A stretch of 64,000 nucleotides of DNA from Isoetes taiwanensis (GCA_021234155.1 JAJEKV010000002.1:17546041-17610040); one strand, 5' to 3'; positions 10,589-22,281 are shown, counted from the first letter of the stretch. Notes: generated by a model not told the origin, from the letters alone. Numbers and translations are program-made.

Positions 10589-13016
10589 TGCACAAAACAA
10601 CTCAAACTAGCTTGTGAACCACTTGTCCCTAAACAAGAAAAAACTGTCTGCCAAAAATTATTTGCCAAATGAAGAGGGATGCTTGCTTTATGTTGGGAAC
10701 ACTTGCATTAGATGCTCAGGGGAAACCACAAAATGCCTACAGAAGTCAGAGGCAAAAGGTTGACCAGAGCTCGGTGAGAAACAGCTTCCTGACTGGGTCA
10801 ATTTTTGGTCAATAACCCTGGCAGAGAGCTAAAATTTGCAGATGAAAATTCACGAGGATATTTTTTATTTTCTTTCTTTGAGACCCTTGAACTAACCTAG
10901 AGGATATGTGCATCATGTGGAGACAGCAAGAAATATGCAGTAGTCTATACAGATGCCACTTTTATGGATTTCTTTGTGACAGTCTGTAACAGAGTTAAAG
11001 AAAGTGTTTTGAATCGTGGCTTAACAGGACTTTTTAATCTTTGAGTAATGGATGCAGCCTATATGAGATGAAAACGGATTCTAGATGATTGAAAACTAGT
11101 ATGAAATGCTATTTGAGTAGACTTTTTTAGATTTTTTTGAGGATTTTATGACTGACCTAATAATGCAGTATTGAATAAGCACTTCTGGCTGTAGTTTAAG
11201 CTAAGGAAATACTCATACAAACCACAATTGTATCTCTTGTTGAGAAAGAGGCACTGCTACAGCATAAATTGAACCAGCAAGATTTGCTCTTCAGGATTTG
11301 CAAACAAGATCTTCACCAACTTCAAATTTTCATTCAAAGGAGCCTTCAAGAATTACAATAAGAGAATTTCCCAGTAATTTGACATAGAGAAATTCACAGA
11401 AAGAAAGAAACAAAGGTAATACATGTCTTCAAACGATAATAAAAGACTTTATTGCATCAGATCTTCAAGAAACCTGACACAAGGAGGCAATGCAGGGCAA
11501 ACGGAGATCATTCCCAACACAAGTATGCTGGATTAGATCTCTCAAAGCGCTGGGGTGCTCGAAAAAACTTTGAAGCTTCAATGACCTCTTAAATCCGGCA
11601 ATTTCCGGTCAGTTCTTGATAATACAGTTCGGTTTTTACCTCCTCTGCCCGTAAATGAGTTCTTGATCTGCAAGTCAATCAGTTGTGGTGTAATGCTAAT
11701 GATTTCTTGTTCAAAGTGGAGTCCCCTTTTCGAATGATCCCCTTCATCGTGGCCTCGCAATTGTCTGACACTAATAAATGAGTTTTTAACAACTTTTGGC
11801 GAGATTCTTGGCATTAAAGGGCTAAATCCGGCCAGTTTAATCATGATTTGGCCAGTTAGTGGGGCTAATTCTTCGGATCTTGCAATAATTTTTAGGGTTC
11901 TTCATGGTAATGGATATATCCCACAGGCATTTGGTGAAAATAGGCTTGAATCCAAGTGGCTAAATGCGGTTGGTCGGGGCATGACATGGTTTTTGGAGGG
12001 TATTTTGAGCCAAATATTAGTGCAACTAGGGTATGGCGCGCATCCCGAGAAACCCCAAAACTAGGGCTAGATGTGGTCAAAATAGGAATCTTTGACCACC
12101 ATCTTGCATGATATTTTATGGGCTTTCAGATAAAAAAAATTAATTTTGAAAGCAACCTTAATTTTGGGCCTTTTTTCTTGGTGTATAAGGGGATGTGGCA
12201 CATGTGAGATGACTAGGCAAATGCTGATGATGTGGCATGGTGAGGTGGAAGGCAAGGTGTCAAAGAAATTTTCCATAGGTAAAATCTTGATGAAGTGTGA
12301 CAAGGTGTGAGTGACACGTGTTGGGTGAGTTGGTGATGATATGGATGATGTGTGCATGACCTTTGAAGGTGAGGTGGCACTAGATGTTTTTCGACTTAGT
12401 CAACTTTGGACCTTTAGGATTTGATCCTTAACCCATACTTTGGTCTTGAATTGATCATGTAATGGACTAGTGGAGCTTCTCTTCTCTTTCTTTTTCTTTT
12501 CCTAGAGAGAGAGTGTGCTTCTAATGACTTATCAAGTGCATGGTGATGGATCATGATGTGTGTGTGATGTATAAGGTGCACATGTGTGGAATGTGTGGTG
12601 TGTGAGATTTTTGCCCTAGGGAAAAAACTTTGAGCCATGGAAATGAGATGAATGGAATGAGGAATGGGTATGAGGGATGAATGTAGAGGTGAACAATGCC
12701 TTCTTTAGCCAATAACTCTAAAGTAATGTGAAAATCTCAAAAGTTGGCAAGATAACATACTTCTTTTGGGGTCTTCCAATCTTTGACTAGGGGTCTTCTC
12801 TTTGTGACTTGCTTTCCAACCATTGACTCAAGTCTTGCTCACTTTTGCTAACTTGAATGCTCCTTTGAATGTTCTCCATTGGTCTTCAACTTGGTGTGAG
12901 GATTTGTCTTCATACCTAAACAATGAGCTCCAAATAGAAATGCCTTGCAAGTGTGTCTCGATCTTTTTGTGTTTTCTTGTGAAGTTGCTCTTACATGCTG
13001 CCACAAGGTGGCAGCA
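10589..13016 (-). repeat. Right (5') LTR of the second Ty3/gypsy element
   Basis: The 2,428-bp partner of 4646-7045, with the same TGCACAAAAC and GGTGGCAGCA ends on the plus strand. Differences are scattered substitutions, a few small indels and one replaced segment. The outer end is fused to the L1-type LINE at 13017 with no visible target duplication. Confidence 0.75.
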
Positions 13017-13019
13017 GCA

Positions 13020-14151
13020 CTGGGCAACAACTTCTTTCTTATTATGTTTGATTGTGAAGCAGCGGTAGATAGGCTAGTTGCCCGAGCAACAGACCCTTTT
13101 GCAGAAGACTTTATTCTGTATCAGTTCTATACTTCCTTCCTTCCTTCCTTCTATACGCCAGGCTTCTCTCCTAAACAAACCTCTGCTATCAAAATCCCAT
13201 GTTGGTTTGAAATAGAAGATCTACCACCAAACTTGCTAGTTCCAGAGTTCTTAAAGTCTATTGCTAACACACTAGGCTCATACGTGTCACATTCAATTGC
13301 GAAGGGGCCTAGAATCTGTGTTGCTATCCCAGCAAACGCACATATCCCCAAAGGAGTGACAGTAAAAAGCGGAATGTGTTGCTTTAAATTTTTACTTAAG
13401 CTCATAAATGGATGGGAAATAAGGAGGATGTTCCCCAACTTAGAGCTAGAAGGCGTAATCAAGTCAGACCACACAAGTGCCAAAGATAACATTGCCTCAA
13501 GGGCCAAAGATAGAGAGCAGGAACCTGTTGCTACGGCTGGTGTTACACATAAAGAATTAGTGACACTTGAACCTCTCCAGTGTACTGTCACCCCTCCATT
13601 TACACCCACTCTAGAAACAACTGTTGCCATCTCCTCATTCTCACCCATTCCTGAAAATATGTTTGAAAATACGCCTCATAATAGACCAAAATCCAAAGAG
13701 GACATCCCAATCGGGGAGGTTCAGTGGCAAGTGGTAGCCTCCAAACACAGTACAAGAGCTAGAAATATTGCCAGGAAGTTCAGAGGCTCCCAAAACACAG
13801 TGGCCTTAAAAACTTTAGAGGTTCCACAGCCATTGTATCGTTGTCTAAATATATCATGGAGGCAACTTCTGTAGAGAAGGGGGAGCGTGCAGGTACAACA
13901 GGCAAAGATACACGTGATGTGTGGCACCCAAAAATGGCTTTGGTGATACACAAGGATAACTTCGAAGGGTCAGAAATAGATACAGCAGATGACATGGAAA
14001 TGTTGGATAACCCATTCGCTCTAATAGGCAAGAAGAATAAGATGGATGCAAATGTGTATGTAGACAGCATGGGTGAGATGAAAAGAAAAAAAGCCTCAGC
14101 CCCCTCTTTTAGCAACCCCGCTGGTGGTGAGTTGCTATTGAAGGGAAACTA
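13020..14151 (+). pseudogene. L1-type ORF1 protein (DUF4283-like), truncated at the N-terminus
   Basis: The open frame runs into the LTR upstream, so the real start is lost. Visible parts are NNFFLIMFDCEAAVDRLV, then PGFSPKQTSAIKIPCWFEIE with DLPPNLLVPEFLKSIANTLG and PRICVAIPANAHIPKG. This is the pattern of the plant DUF4283 RNA-binding domain of L1 ORF1 (Trp-rich strand, LPxxLW-like turn, ALG helix). A Ser/Thr/Pro-rich tail follows, and a frame change near 13850 leads to a second segment ending at 14149-14151. No CCHC knuckle was found. In L1 elements ORF1 coats the element RNA. Confidence 0.6.
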
Positions 14152-14152
14152 G

Positions 14153-15030
14153 ATGTGGAAAATAGAGGTGTTGGCCATACTCTTAAAACTCATAACGAAT
14201 TTCAAAATCGTGAGCTGGAATATCAGAGGAGTAAAGTCTTCGGAGTTTAAAAGCAACAGGCTTTCACTAGCACTAAAGAGAGTGAACGCGGATATCATAT
14301 GTTTTCAAGAACATAAGTGTAAGAAGGAGGAAGCTGATGTCCTGTTTAAAATAATAGGGAATGAGTATGTTGGAATTGTCTCGGTGAGTAAGAAACCTTG
14401 GGTTCTCGATCAATCTTTGCAGGCGGGGTCATTTGTGAAATCAACATATAAGCGTCTGAAGACAAAAGGTACTTTATCGCTACCAGCTCAATGGAATGTG
14501 CAAGTCACTGACACACAGTTGAAGGAAATTTAGAGGGGTGTATGGATAAAACTTCTCCCTCCCCGAGTGAATTCTTTTTTATGGCAAGTAATTCATAGGG
14601 TTCCTATGGTAAACAGAAGGGTATCCAAATTCAAAGTTGACGTGAGCCCTCTATGTCCATTGTGCAAGATGGATGAAGAGTCTCTGGAACATTGCTTAGT
14701 AGAGTGCACTGACCTGCAAGTTGTGTGGTCGTGGTGCATGGATATGTTCAACAATACACTAGGGACCAACGATCTCCTTCTAGGTAGATATCCAGTAGAA
14801 TGGCCAGTCTCAAAACGCAAAGCTTTTCATATTGTCAGATCATGGGCATTATGGGTCATATGGAATGGGTCATATGGAAAAGGCGTAATTCTTTCACTCT
14901 AGGCAAAGATGCATATACTACAGCCACACAAATACTGCACATGCTCATAGAGAAGCTTAGAAAGTTCAAGTATATGGTCGAAGGTGATGTTTCCCTTGTT
15001 TGGGAGACTTTCATCAAGCTACCACCTTAA
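14153..15030 (+). pseudogene. L1-type ORF2 remnant: endonuclease start joined to C-terminal zinc region
   Basis: After ORF1, FKIVSWNIRGVKSSEF and IICFQEHKCKKEE give the first two motifs of the APE-type endonuclease (catalytic Asn and Glu). The frame stops at about 14533, well before any RT. From 14567 the zf-RVT region appears: RVNSFLWQVIHRVP, then CPLCKMDEESLEHCLVEC, then a tail in a shifted frame ending at 15028-15030. Protein between the endonuclease start and the zinc region, normally more than 800 residues, is missing. The copy is dead. Confidence 0.75.
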
Positions 15031-15159
15031 GAAGAAGGCATCTACCTTCATTCTAAAAGGGCTTTGTAGCTATCCCCTCTCAAACTTGTTCAGGAGGGTG
15101 TCTATCTGCTATAAGGCTGTGTAATAGTTTACCTATAAATGGAAAATTCCTTATCCTTC

Positions 15160-15182
15160 AAAAAAAAAAAAAAAAAAAAAAA
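15160..15182 (+). repeat. Poly(A) tail of LINE-B
   Basis: A run of 23 A. It marks the 3' end of the L1-type element. Confidence 0.85.
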
Positions 15183-15798
15183 TTTCATTCAGGCAAGTAG
15201 TATTGCCACAGGCTTGGTAAATTTGTATAGAAAACTAAGAAGCATCTTGGACCCTAGGGTATACATTCTGTAAAAATATTTCCAAAGGCTTCAGGCAAAT
15301 GCCTAACGTGGACTTAATCTGTACTGTACATTCATTCGTGACATGGCAGCAAGGTCTTAGCATAGTATTTGATCAAGTGTCCATTGTTTATAAATGAACA
15401 TTGCTTAAGCCCTTGGGCAAGTTACTTGATAATATAAGTGTCTTCATCTATTATTTGCATCCAAAATGGGGATTCAGAACATTCGGTGATGAATATTTCT
15501 AAAGTATTTGCCACATCCTTCAGAAGGTTCTGGCTATCCGAGTTCCAGTGGGGTTTATATTATTTACACTTCTCAATGGAGGCTTCGTGGATTATCATGT
15601 AGATCCAGGAATATTATAAGTGGCACCCATACTTATCTTAGCAGTTGATCACAAGCGAATGGAATTGTTTACAAAGATTGAGAGGTGCGCACTTACCTTT
15701 GCATTGCATGCAGTTCGTAATTTTTGAAACGGACTTGCTTTCAGCTACTTGACGGAGTGATCCAATCAGTTAATAATCTATTGGAAAAATTTCAATCA

Positions 15799-15800
<2 letters not shown>
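15183..15800. other. No gene recognised
   Basis: Between the LINE-B tail and a long T run. No coding pattern, RNA gene or repeat was seen. Confidence 0.5.

Positions 15801-15836
<36 letters not shown>
15801..15836 (-). repeat. Poly(T) run of 36 bases
   Basis: An uninterrupted T run adjoining a dispersed repeat copy. Read on the minus strand it is a poly(A) tail, consistent with a retroposed sequence ending here. Confidence 0.8.
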
Positions 15837-15838
<2 letters not shown>

Positions 15839-16030
15839 GTTAATATGGAAGGGCTGTACAAAAACTTATACAGCTATACCCCACAAACGAGGATTGCTAT
15901 GTACGGTCCAGATCAAGGAATAAAGGGCAAATATGCCCATCTGACAGCTCTTGCTGCCCTACGTAACCCCCCGTGTGAATATGCACCCAAACCAAAGGGA
16001 GTTTCAGGGGGATTTTAATTTAAATGTGTT
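15837..16030 (-). repeat. Dispersed repeat R1, copy A
   Basis: Shares a core with 21735-21850 (inverted) and 21940-22140, including CCCCCCGTGTGAATATGCAC and a TACCCCACAAA(C/T)GAGGA block. The poly(T) at its left end suggests a minus-strand retroposon. Class is unknown. Confidence 0.65.
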
Positions 16031-17458
16031 AATAACGTTAATGTTAGTTATGTGTTGGTTGTTATACTAAAAAAAATTTGGGCCCTTCAGGGCCTAACAA
16101 AGCAAACCCCCCAGGATTTGAGCCTGGGCTAGTCTGAAGAGCAATGCACATTCAACGCCTTAGAAAAAGTATTGCATATAAACATGTCGTTTGAATTATA
16201 ATGATATTATAAAAGAAATTTAGAAATGAACATATAATTAGTAGCTTAGTAGCGACCTTATAATATGGGATTTCAACTCATTATGCCCATGCATCTATAT
16301 CTTTGCATCTATGACTTTGAAGACGTATAAGATCGCACAAGTGGACATTCTCACAAACACATTTCTTTTTAGTCTCGGTTCCCTGCACTGCATTGCATAC
16401 CAAGGGCCGCTTACCACAAGTTGCATACTTTGGTAGAAAGCAAAAAGAATTAAAGACATCAAGACTTACCTACCAGATGGTAGCTGTATAACACAATTCC
16501 ACAAGAATACATTTCAAAGCATGATAGCCAGGATATTTAAATATCCATATCTCACCTAACCTAAGGAGATTAGTCCTGGGCACATCAAAATGAGGCTTGT
16601 CAAGAGAAAAGCATGGCCTAACCAACTTATAAAGAGCAATATTAAACAGAGAGTTAGCTACATCAGGGCAACTAAGGTAAACAATGTGGACCTCTTTATC
16701 CTTATGGCAGTTTTCTGGGCAGAATCAATAGAAAAAGATCTAAAGAACAGCACAACAGGATGCCCTGTTGGTTTCTACATTGATGAGCTAGCACAAATAT
16801 GTGTCTCCATTCTGCTCCATGCAGATATCCTCTTTCCTAGAATGATGCAGAAGATGCTTTTTGTCACAAAACTCTTGATCATGTGCAAACACAGCTGCAA
16901 TCTGGATATAATAGCATCTGGTAAAACAGTTGGATAGTGTAGCATCTGGTAAAACAGTTCACAGGTTCGGCACCATGCGAAGAAAGCATATTACCTAATG
17001 AACGAATTTATTCATTCTTCCAGCCGCTCCCAAATTTGCCCCAAATCCGAGCAGCAGATTCGGCATCGGGCCTGTCTAATCATTCTGCCAGTAAGCAAGA
17101 TGGTATTATTGGGAATGGGCACATGCAATCCAGCAATAGGTTATTTCAACGTCCCTGTTCACCAGCAGCCAGAAGAGCTGATCAAAATCTGTAACAACTA
17201 ACCACCAGAATCAACTAGAACTGCTAACCTGAAGAACAGTGGCTTCATTTGAGATGATGGATTAATAGCAACCACAATGTTGTTCCAAATATCTGTGGAG
17301 CGAAATACAGAATGCCAGCAACGAACCCTGCAGAGCAAGACAACAAACCTTGCAGAGCAAGAGCAAGACAGACAAAACCAATCTCAACAAACAGAGGAGG
17401 GCAGAGCATCTGAACAACTTTTAAACAGGAAAATATTGCGAATGTCTACCTGCATATG
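16031..17458. other. No gene recognised; possible SINE-like B-box on the minus strand
   Basis: An AT-rich stretch. Near 16107-16125 the minus strand reads GGCTCAAATCC, close to a Pol III B box, but no convincing A box is placed upstream. An open stretch at 16590-16937 has no recognisable domain or codon pattern and is not called. Confidence 0.4.
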
Positions 17459-17862
17459 CCTGCATCTACTGGATAACTCTCGGTGCCTTACTGTAGTTTG
17501 AATTCTGTTGTCCGTGTTTGGCAAGCATCTAAGCATGCCCACGACCACCAACAAGCATCTAAGCATGCCCACGACCACCAACCCTTTTGTAGCCGAAGAA
17601 GAAAAAGCAAAACAAACCCTTTCTCTGGAACCCTAGAATTAGCCCTTTGATCTTAGGTCTTTGATCTCTGACTCTACTGCTCGAACCCAGTTGTGCTCTG
17701 TGTCGCCAAGCTTTCTGCTAAAATGCCTGCATCTACCAGATCTAGAGCATAACTCTCATTGCCTTACTGTAGTATGAACTCTGATGTCCATGTTTGGCAA
17801 GCATCTAAGCATGCCTACGACCACTAACCCTTTTGTAGCTGAAGAAGGAAAAGCAAAACAAA
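17459..17862 (+). repeat. Local duplication with a nested 30-bp tandem repeat
   Basis: The segment TGCCTGCATCTAC...AAACAAACCCTT occurs at about 17457-17625 and again at about 17724-17862. In the first copy the 30-bp unit containing AAGCATCTAAGCATGCCC is present twice (17521-17580), in the second once. About 90% similar by eye. Confidence 0.75.
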
Positions 17863-18547
17863 CCCTTAAATTGTCATTGCAGAAGCTGGTAACTCTAATA
17901 ATCATATGCTCGATTCATTCTTATTCTTTAATCGGACGATGCCTACATATTGATGCCCACGGACGTCAGATTGTTTAACCTAATCCAAATCAATGCTCCA
18001 AAAATGACGCACTCTAGAAATATTATTTAGTATGTCCCAACAAATACGACGCTAGAATCATAGGAAAACCATGCTAAAAATCGTATAAAATTACAAAAAA
18101 AAAACCCCGTTATAATGCTAGATATTGAACAAGAAAAGTAATTAAGAAGCACTTTCATTGGTATTTACGCATCATTTCCAACACATTATATCATAACTAA
18201 CGTCTCCTAGATGCTCAAGAAAATTGAGATGGTTCGCAAAATCCCCATATGCGTAAACCACAAACATCTTTCCATGTTTTTTGTATGTCACTATCCTCTA
18301 TAGATTTTCATCTTTTGAAAATCAAAGTGAGGTGATGCAAAATTTAACCACGTGCAAAGGTGTTTATCTATGGTTTTGCAATGATTTTGCCTTGTATGTT
18401 TTTGTTCCTTAAAAACTTAATTAATTTAATTTTATGAAGGCCATGCAAGCAACGAGGCATTCAACTTTAGGGTTCAACTTTAGGGTTCGTGGAGAAGGGG
18501 ATTTAGAGGAGAATACAGAGACCATTTCCGGCAGTTTTCTCCTCGCT

Positions 18548-19060
18548 ATGGCTTCCACAGTTCTCTGCACCAATAATTGTAAAGACGTTTTGATTAAGTT
18601 GCACAAGATCAGTATTTTTGACAGCAGAAGGTTTGCCAAAAAAGTGAAAAACTCGAGTGGCTTAGGAAGTTTTAGCAGATCAGGTTTTGAAGATAATGGG
18701 AAAGGTACCAGCTGCCCTTCATGTGGTCAGGAAAGAACACCTGGAACGGTATGCTTTATGTTGTTTTTAATCTCAAATTTAATGTGCCATCTATTGCGAT
18801 ATATTTCTTTGGGGTTGTGAGACTTTGAAGGTTTCATGTGTGTAATGCAGAATCTAATGCTGTAATGTTACAGTATGTACAGGAATGGCCTGGGCTTCCA
18901 GCTGGTGTAAAATTCGATCCAGGCGACAAAGAACTTTTGGACCATCTTGCAGCTAAATTCGGTCACAGCAGTCATAAGCTACATCCGCTAATAGATGAAT
19001 TTATTCCAACCCTCGATAGTGAGGATGGCATTTGCTATACTCACCCCGATAAATTGCCAG
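18548..19060 (+). CDS. SOG1-like NAC transcription factor, first two coding exons (partial)
   Basis: Exon 1 from ATG 18548 (an in-frame upstream ATG exists at 18434) ends at 18748 before GTATGC. Exon 2 is best from 18874 (or 18883 with the next AG) to 19060 before GTATTT; both joins keep frame. The product has a short helical N-terminus ([12 protein letters not shown]) and a Cys pair (CPSCGQ). The start of a NAC domain follows ([13 protein letters not shown], then [35 protein letters not shown]). EWPGLP with GICYTHP is characteristic of the SOG1/ANAC008 branch, which in Arabidopsis mediates the DNA-damage response; that role is inferred here. The next NAC exon (HFFHR...RKRRK region) was not found downstream before unrelated repeats, so this may be a gene fragment or have a long intron. 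Confidence 0.6.
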
Positions 19061-19458
19061 GTATTTATTGATTATCTCTCCTTCGTCTCATCCAAACTGT
19101 CTTAAATTAAATGCTTGTACATAACCTCGCTGTCAGCTCTGACATGTGAAAGGGGGTTAACTTGATATGAAAAATTCTGAGTTTCAACTCGAGGTTCAAG
19201 TAGGTGGCAAAAACAGAACCTTAGAACATCAAACTATCATATTATCATTCACTGACATCTGATGGAGAAAGGACATGCATATCACGTTTTCTTGCATTTC
19301 CACAGAGAAGTATCTATCCATCTGCTACAAAACATGTGTTACGTTTATAGGACAAACGTTTGGGATATTGTCTTGTTACTCATTCAGCTCGCTAGATTAG
19401 TAGCTTTAAAGAGTTTTTACTTTTACATGGAGCCTGCCGAAATGTTCTACTTCGATGT

Positions 19459-19940
19459 GAAGCCTGCTTCAAATGCGGCCCCTGATGCCTCCTCACATTT
19501 CCCTGAATCTATCATATGCTAAGGTAAGCATGTATCCCTTAAACAGCAGATGCAGGTTATTTAATGGCATGTCTGATGCAAGCTATGAAGTTCAAATGCA
19601 GGGCACCTATCAGGCTTCAGAACATTTTGTACGGCCTTAAACAAGCACCATGTGGTTGGCATGCAAAGATTAGCCATATCTCTTGGCATAGGGGCTTTAA
19701 GTACTGGCGAGCTTGTTTTTCAAACTCAGAGCACTTAGCTCTGTATCATAGTAAAAATCATGATGCCTAAAGCACAAGGCTCAAATCCTTCCACTATTTT
19801 GTGATTAATCAACTTCTCCAAATTTGGTGTGAAGCTTGCTACAAATGCGGCCCCCTGATGACGCCTAACATTTCGCTGAATCTTTGATATGCTAAGGTAA
19901 GCATGTATCCCTTGAACAGCAGATGCAAGTTATTTAATGG
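19459..19940 (+). repeat. Duplicated segment (two copies about 370 bp apart)
   Basis: A stretch from GAAGCCTGCTTCAAATGCGG to CAGGTTATTTAATGG at 19459-19567 recurs at about 19830-19940 with roughly 90% identity. A copia RT scrap lies between the copies. Confidence 0.7.
19564..19770 (+). pseudogene. Ty1/copia reverse transcriptase fragment
   Basis: The translation contains NILYGLKQAPCGWHAKIS followed by a GFKY-like segment. This matches the LYGLKQAPRAWY motif that is nearly invariant in plant copia RT. Only about 40 residues are recognisable. A further piece of the same upstream sequence (GGCATGTCTGATGCAAGC) recurs at 21580, so fragments of one element are scattered here. Confidence 0.7.
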
Positions 19941-20179
19941 TAGAAAATGCTGAAATGAGCTGAACAGTAATGCGATGGCATTATAGGCACCAACGTCTTC
20001 ATATATGAGGGGCATAAAATTGATACTGGGTAGTAGAAATCACCGTCCGGACGTCGCTTAAAGTGCTTAAACGAAGCGATTTTTCAGCACATAATAAGCA
20101 TTTAACGTGCGGTGCTTATTTAGACAAGCACCTGATGAAATATTTTTTGGTTGATTCACAATAATTCTTCACGAAAGTG

Positions 20180-20600
20180 ACTCAAATTTGATCTCCTAAT
20201 ACGTTTTTGCATCTCCAATCTAATGGAAGAGACGGCATTAGATTTTATGAAGCCGTTTGTGAGATATAAGCTTTTCCCTTATAGATACCAGAAATCGTTT
20301 TTTAGCTTTTTTCACTATCAATCCTCTATGGAATGATCTGAAACTTGACCTCCAAAGACGTTTTTGCATCACGAATCCAATGGAATAGACGGCATCAAAT
20401 TCTGTATTGTAGTTTGTAAGATATTAGGCTTTTACGGTAAAATATCAGAAATCGTTTTTTGGCCTCTTGCGGTGAAAATACTCAATGGATTTAACTGAAA
20501 CTTGGTGTCCTAGGACGTTTTTGTACTATGAATCCATAGGAACTGACGGCAATCCATTTCGTCAAGTAGTTTATGAGATATTGGCTTCTACTCTATGGCA
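20180..20600 (+). repeat. Diverged tandem repeat, period 157 bp, about 2.7 copies
   Basis: The landmark ACGTTTTTG recurs at 20201, 20358 and 20515, exactly 157 bp apart. Aligned units share TGGAA(G/T)(A/G)GACGGCAT and CAGAAATCGTTTTTT(A/G)GC blocks. No ORF spans the units. Confidence 0.75.
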
Positions 20601-21734
20601 ACCTTGATCGAATTTTTCATGATTGTGCTCAAAATATGCACAGGTAGAAGCTGCAAATTCATAAGGATTCTTAATTTTGGATGCCGATTCCAATGAGCCA
20701 TAGCTTGCTGTATTTGGTGAAGTAGATCAAATGCCACAAATGGAGTGTCGCTGCTGTTACGAAGCATCGGGCTCATATCAAGAAATTTTAGCCGTTGATT
20801 GATTTTGACGATCCTAATGGTCCAGGTCTTCTCATAGTGTCTATTTATTTACGTGCTTAATATGTGCTTCGCCAAAAATTGTACCCCACTAGCAATTTTG
20901 TACCCTGAGGTTCTTATCATTACAGATAGACATGGCAGTCATGTACAAGATCATGTCATCCTTCTAAGCAGATCTCTAGGAATATTTTCCACAAAATGTA
21001 GCCACATTATGTGGCAGTTTTTGGTCCATTTAAGCGTTATTTCAGGAGAAATAGGTGATGACACCTTGGAGCCAAATAAGACGCAAGTAGCAGGTATGTT
21101 GATGTAACTTTCGAGTTCTTTGCTTTGTCAGATTGAAATTGTTATTCTTATGCACGTCTGATTTCTAAAGCATTGTCTACAGGTCCTACACTCGAGGATA
21201 TTAAAAAAATTGCTAATTTGATTTTATTAGCTTTTGAGTTTGTTTACAAGATGCATGAACTGTTACATGCTTCAAAGCCATAGAATGGCTACGAATTATA
21301 TCGAGTATTATGTTATCCACTGTTTTATTTATGCTGATATTGCTTCCTAGAAAGCAAATATAGTGAACAGAACTTCTATGCATCCATAAATGCATATTTA
21401 TGGCTTAACACCTATACTGGATATGGAACCAGTGTATGTTTTCTCTATATTTAGTTTCAATATGTCTTCTAGTAGATAGACCATAATATTATTTGAACTA
21501 TAATGGCATGATAGCCAGATTATTTGTTAGCCATTATTATTTGAACTATGAAGTTGCCCTGATGCATGAACTATTTAATGGCATGTCTGATGCAAGCTAT
21601 GAAGTTAAAATGCACTATTATTCTCTAAATATTCCAAGTTTTCCTTTGTATTCTAATGTCACCCTCACAATGACTTCATTTTTTTGATCTACTTCTTATT
21701 ATACATTGTATAATAGAAATGCCAATTTAAAATT

Positions 21735-21850
21735 TTTTTGGGTTAACACACAAACCATTATATCCAACACTCTAAAATTAAACCCCCCTTCAAACCCCCT
21801 TGGTTTGGGTGCATATTCACACGGGGGGTGACGTAGGGCAGCGAGAGCCC
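21735..21850 (-). repeat. Dispersed repeat R1, copy C (inverted)
   Basis: The reverse complement contains GTGTGAATATGCACCCAAAC and the GTGTTGGAT--AATGGTTTG end seen in copy B about 190 bp to the right. The two form an imperfect inverted pair. Confidence 0.65.
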
Positions 21851-21939
21851 CTATAATTATGTTTTGCACGTACAAAATCAACACCATATAGTATATTACC
21901 TTAAATCTTAGAGTATTTTGCAAATCTTGTTATACAGTA

Positions 21940-22140
21940 TAACAAATTCCATACATCCATACCCCACAAATGAGGAACTTTGTGTACGGTGTAGATTAAG
22001 GAATAAGGGGTGAATATGCCTATCCAACAGCTCTCGTTGCCCGGAGTCACCCCCCGTGTGAATATGCACCCAAACCAAAGGGGGTTTGAAGGGGGATTTA
22101 ATTTTCGAGTGTTGGATGTAATGGTTTGTGTGTCCATATG
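21940..22140 (+). repeat. Dispersed repeat R1, copy B
   Basis: Shares the TACCCCACAAATGAGGA block and the CCCCCCGTGTGAATATGC core with copy A, in the same plus-strand order. Confidence 0.65.
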
Positions 22141-22281
22141 TAGCAAAATAACAGGAGGTTCCACGGGATTTGATATGAATATAAAAATAACAATTTCTGA
22201 AACTATAGACCATATATCCCAAAAACAATTGAATGAGTTGTTATTAAAAAACCATAGATTTAAGATAAAAAATAATTGTAT

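Larger units (their letters stand above)
4646..13016 (-). mobile_element. Second Ty3/gypsy LTR retrotransposon, minus strand, damaged
   Basis: Two long direct repeats (4646-7045 and 10589-13016) flank a minus-strand gag-pol region. Taken on the plus strand the repeats begin TGCACAAAAC and end GGTGGCAGCA, so the TG...CA rule holds. The flanks (ATCCC before the left copy, GCACT after the right) do not form a 5-bp duplication, so one side has probably been rearranged. The right edge abuts L1 sequence directly. The internal region is only 3.5 kb and lacks protease and the first half of reverse transcriptase. Confidence 0.75.
13017..15182 (+). mobile_element. LINE-B: L1-type LINE, internally deleted, with poly(A) tail
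   Basis: An ORF1-like protein is followed by the start of an endonuclease, a deletion that removes the rest of the endonuclease and all of the RT, then the C-terminal zinc-binding region and a 23-A tail at 15160-15182. The 5' side is cut by the adjoining LTR. Structure and tail are those of plant L1 elements, a different clade from LINE-A, -C and -D in this window. Confidence 0.75.

Noticed and set aside
16590-16937. Open frame of about 115 codons
   Set aside because: No domain, no codon bias visible, no splice or context support; likely chance in AT-rich DNA.
19740-19795. Possible tRNA-like sequence with a GGCTCAAATCC B-box-like motif
   Set aside because: The stems do not pair and the stretch continues out of a copia RT scrap; too weak to call.
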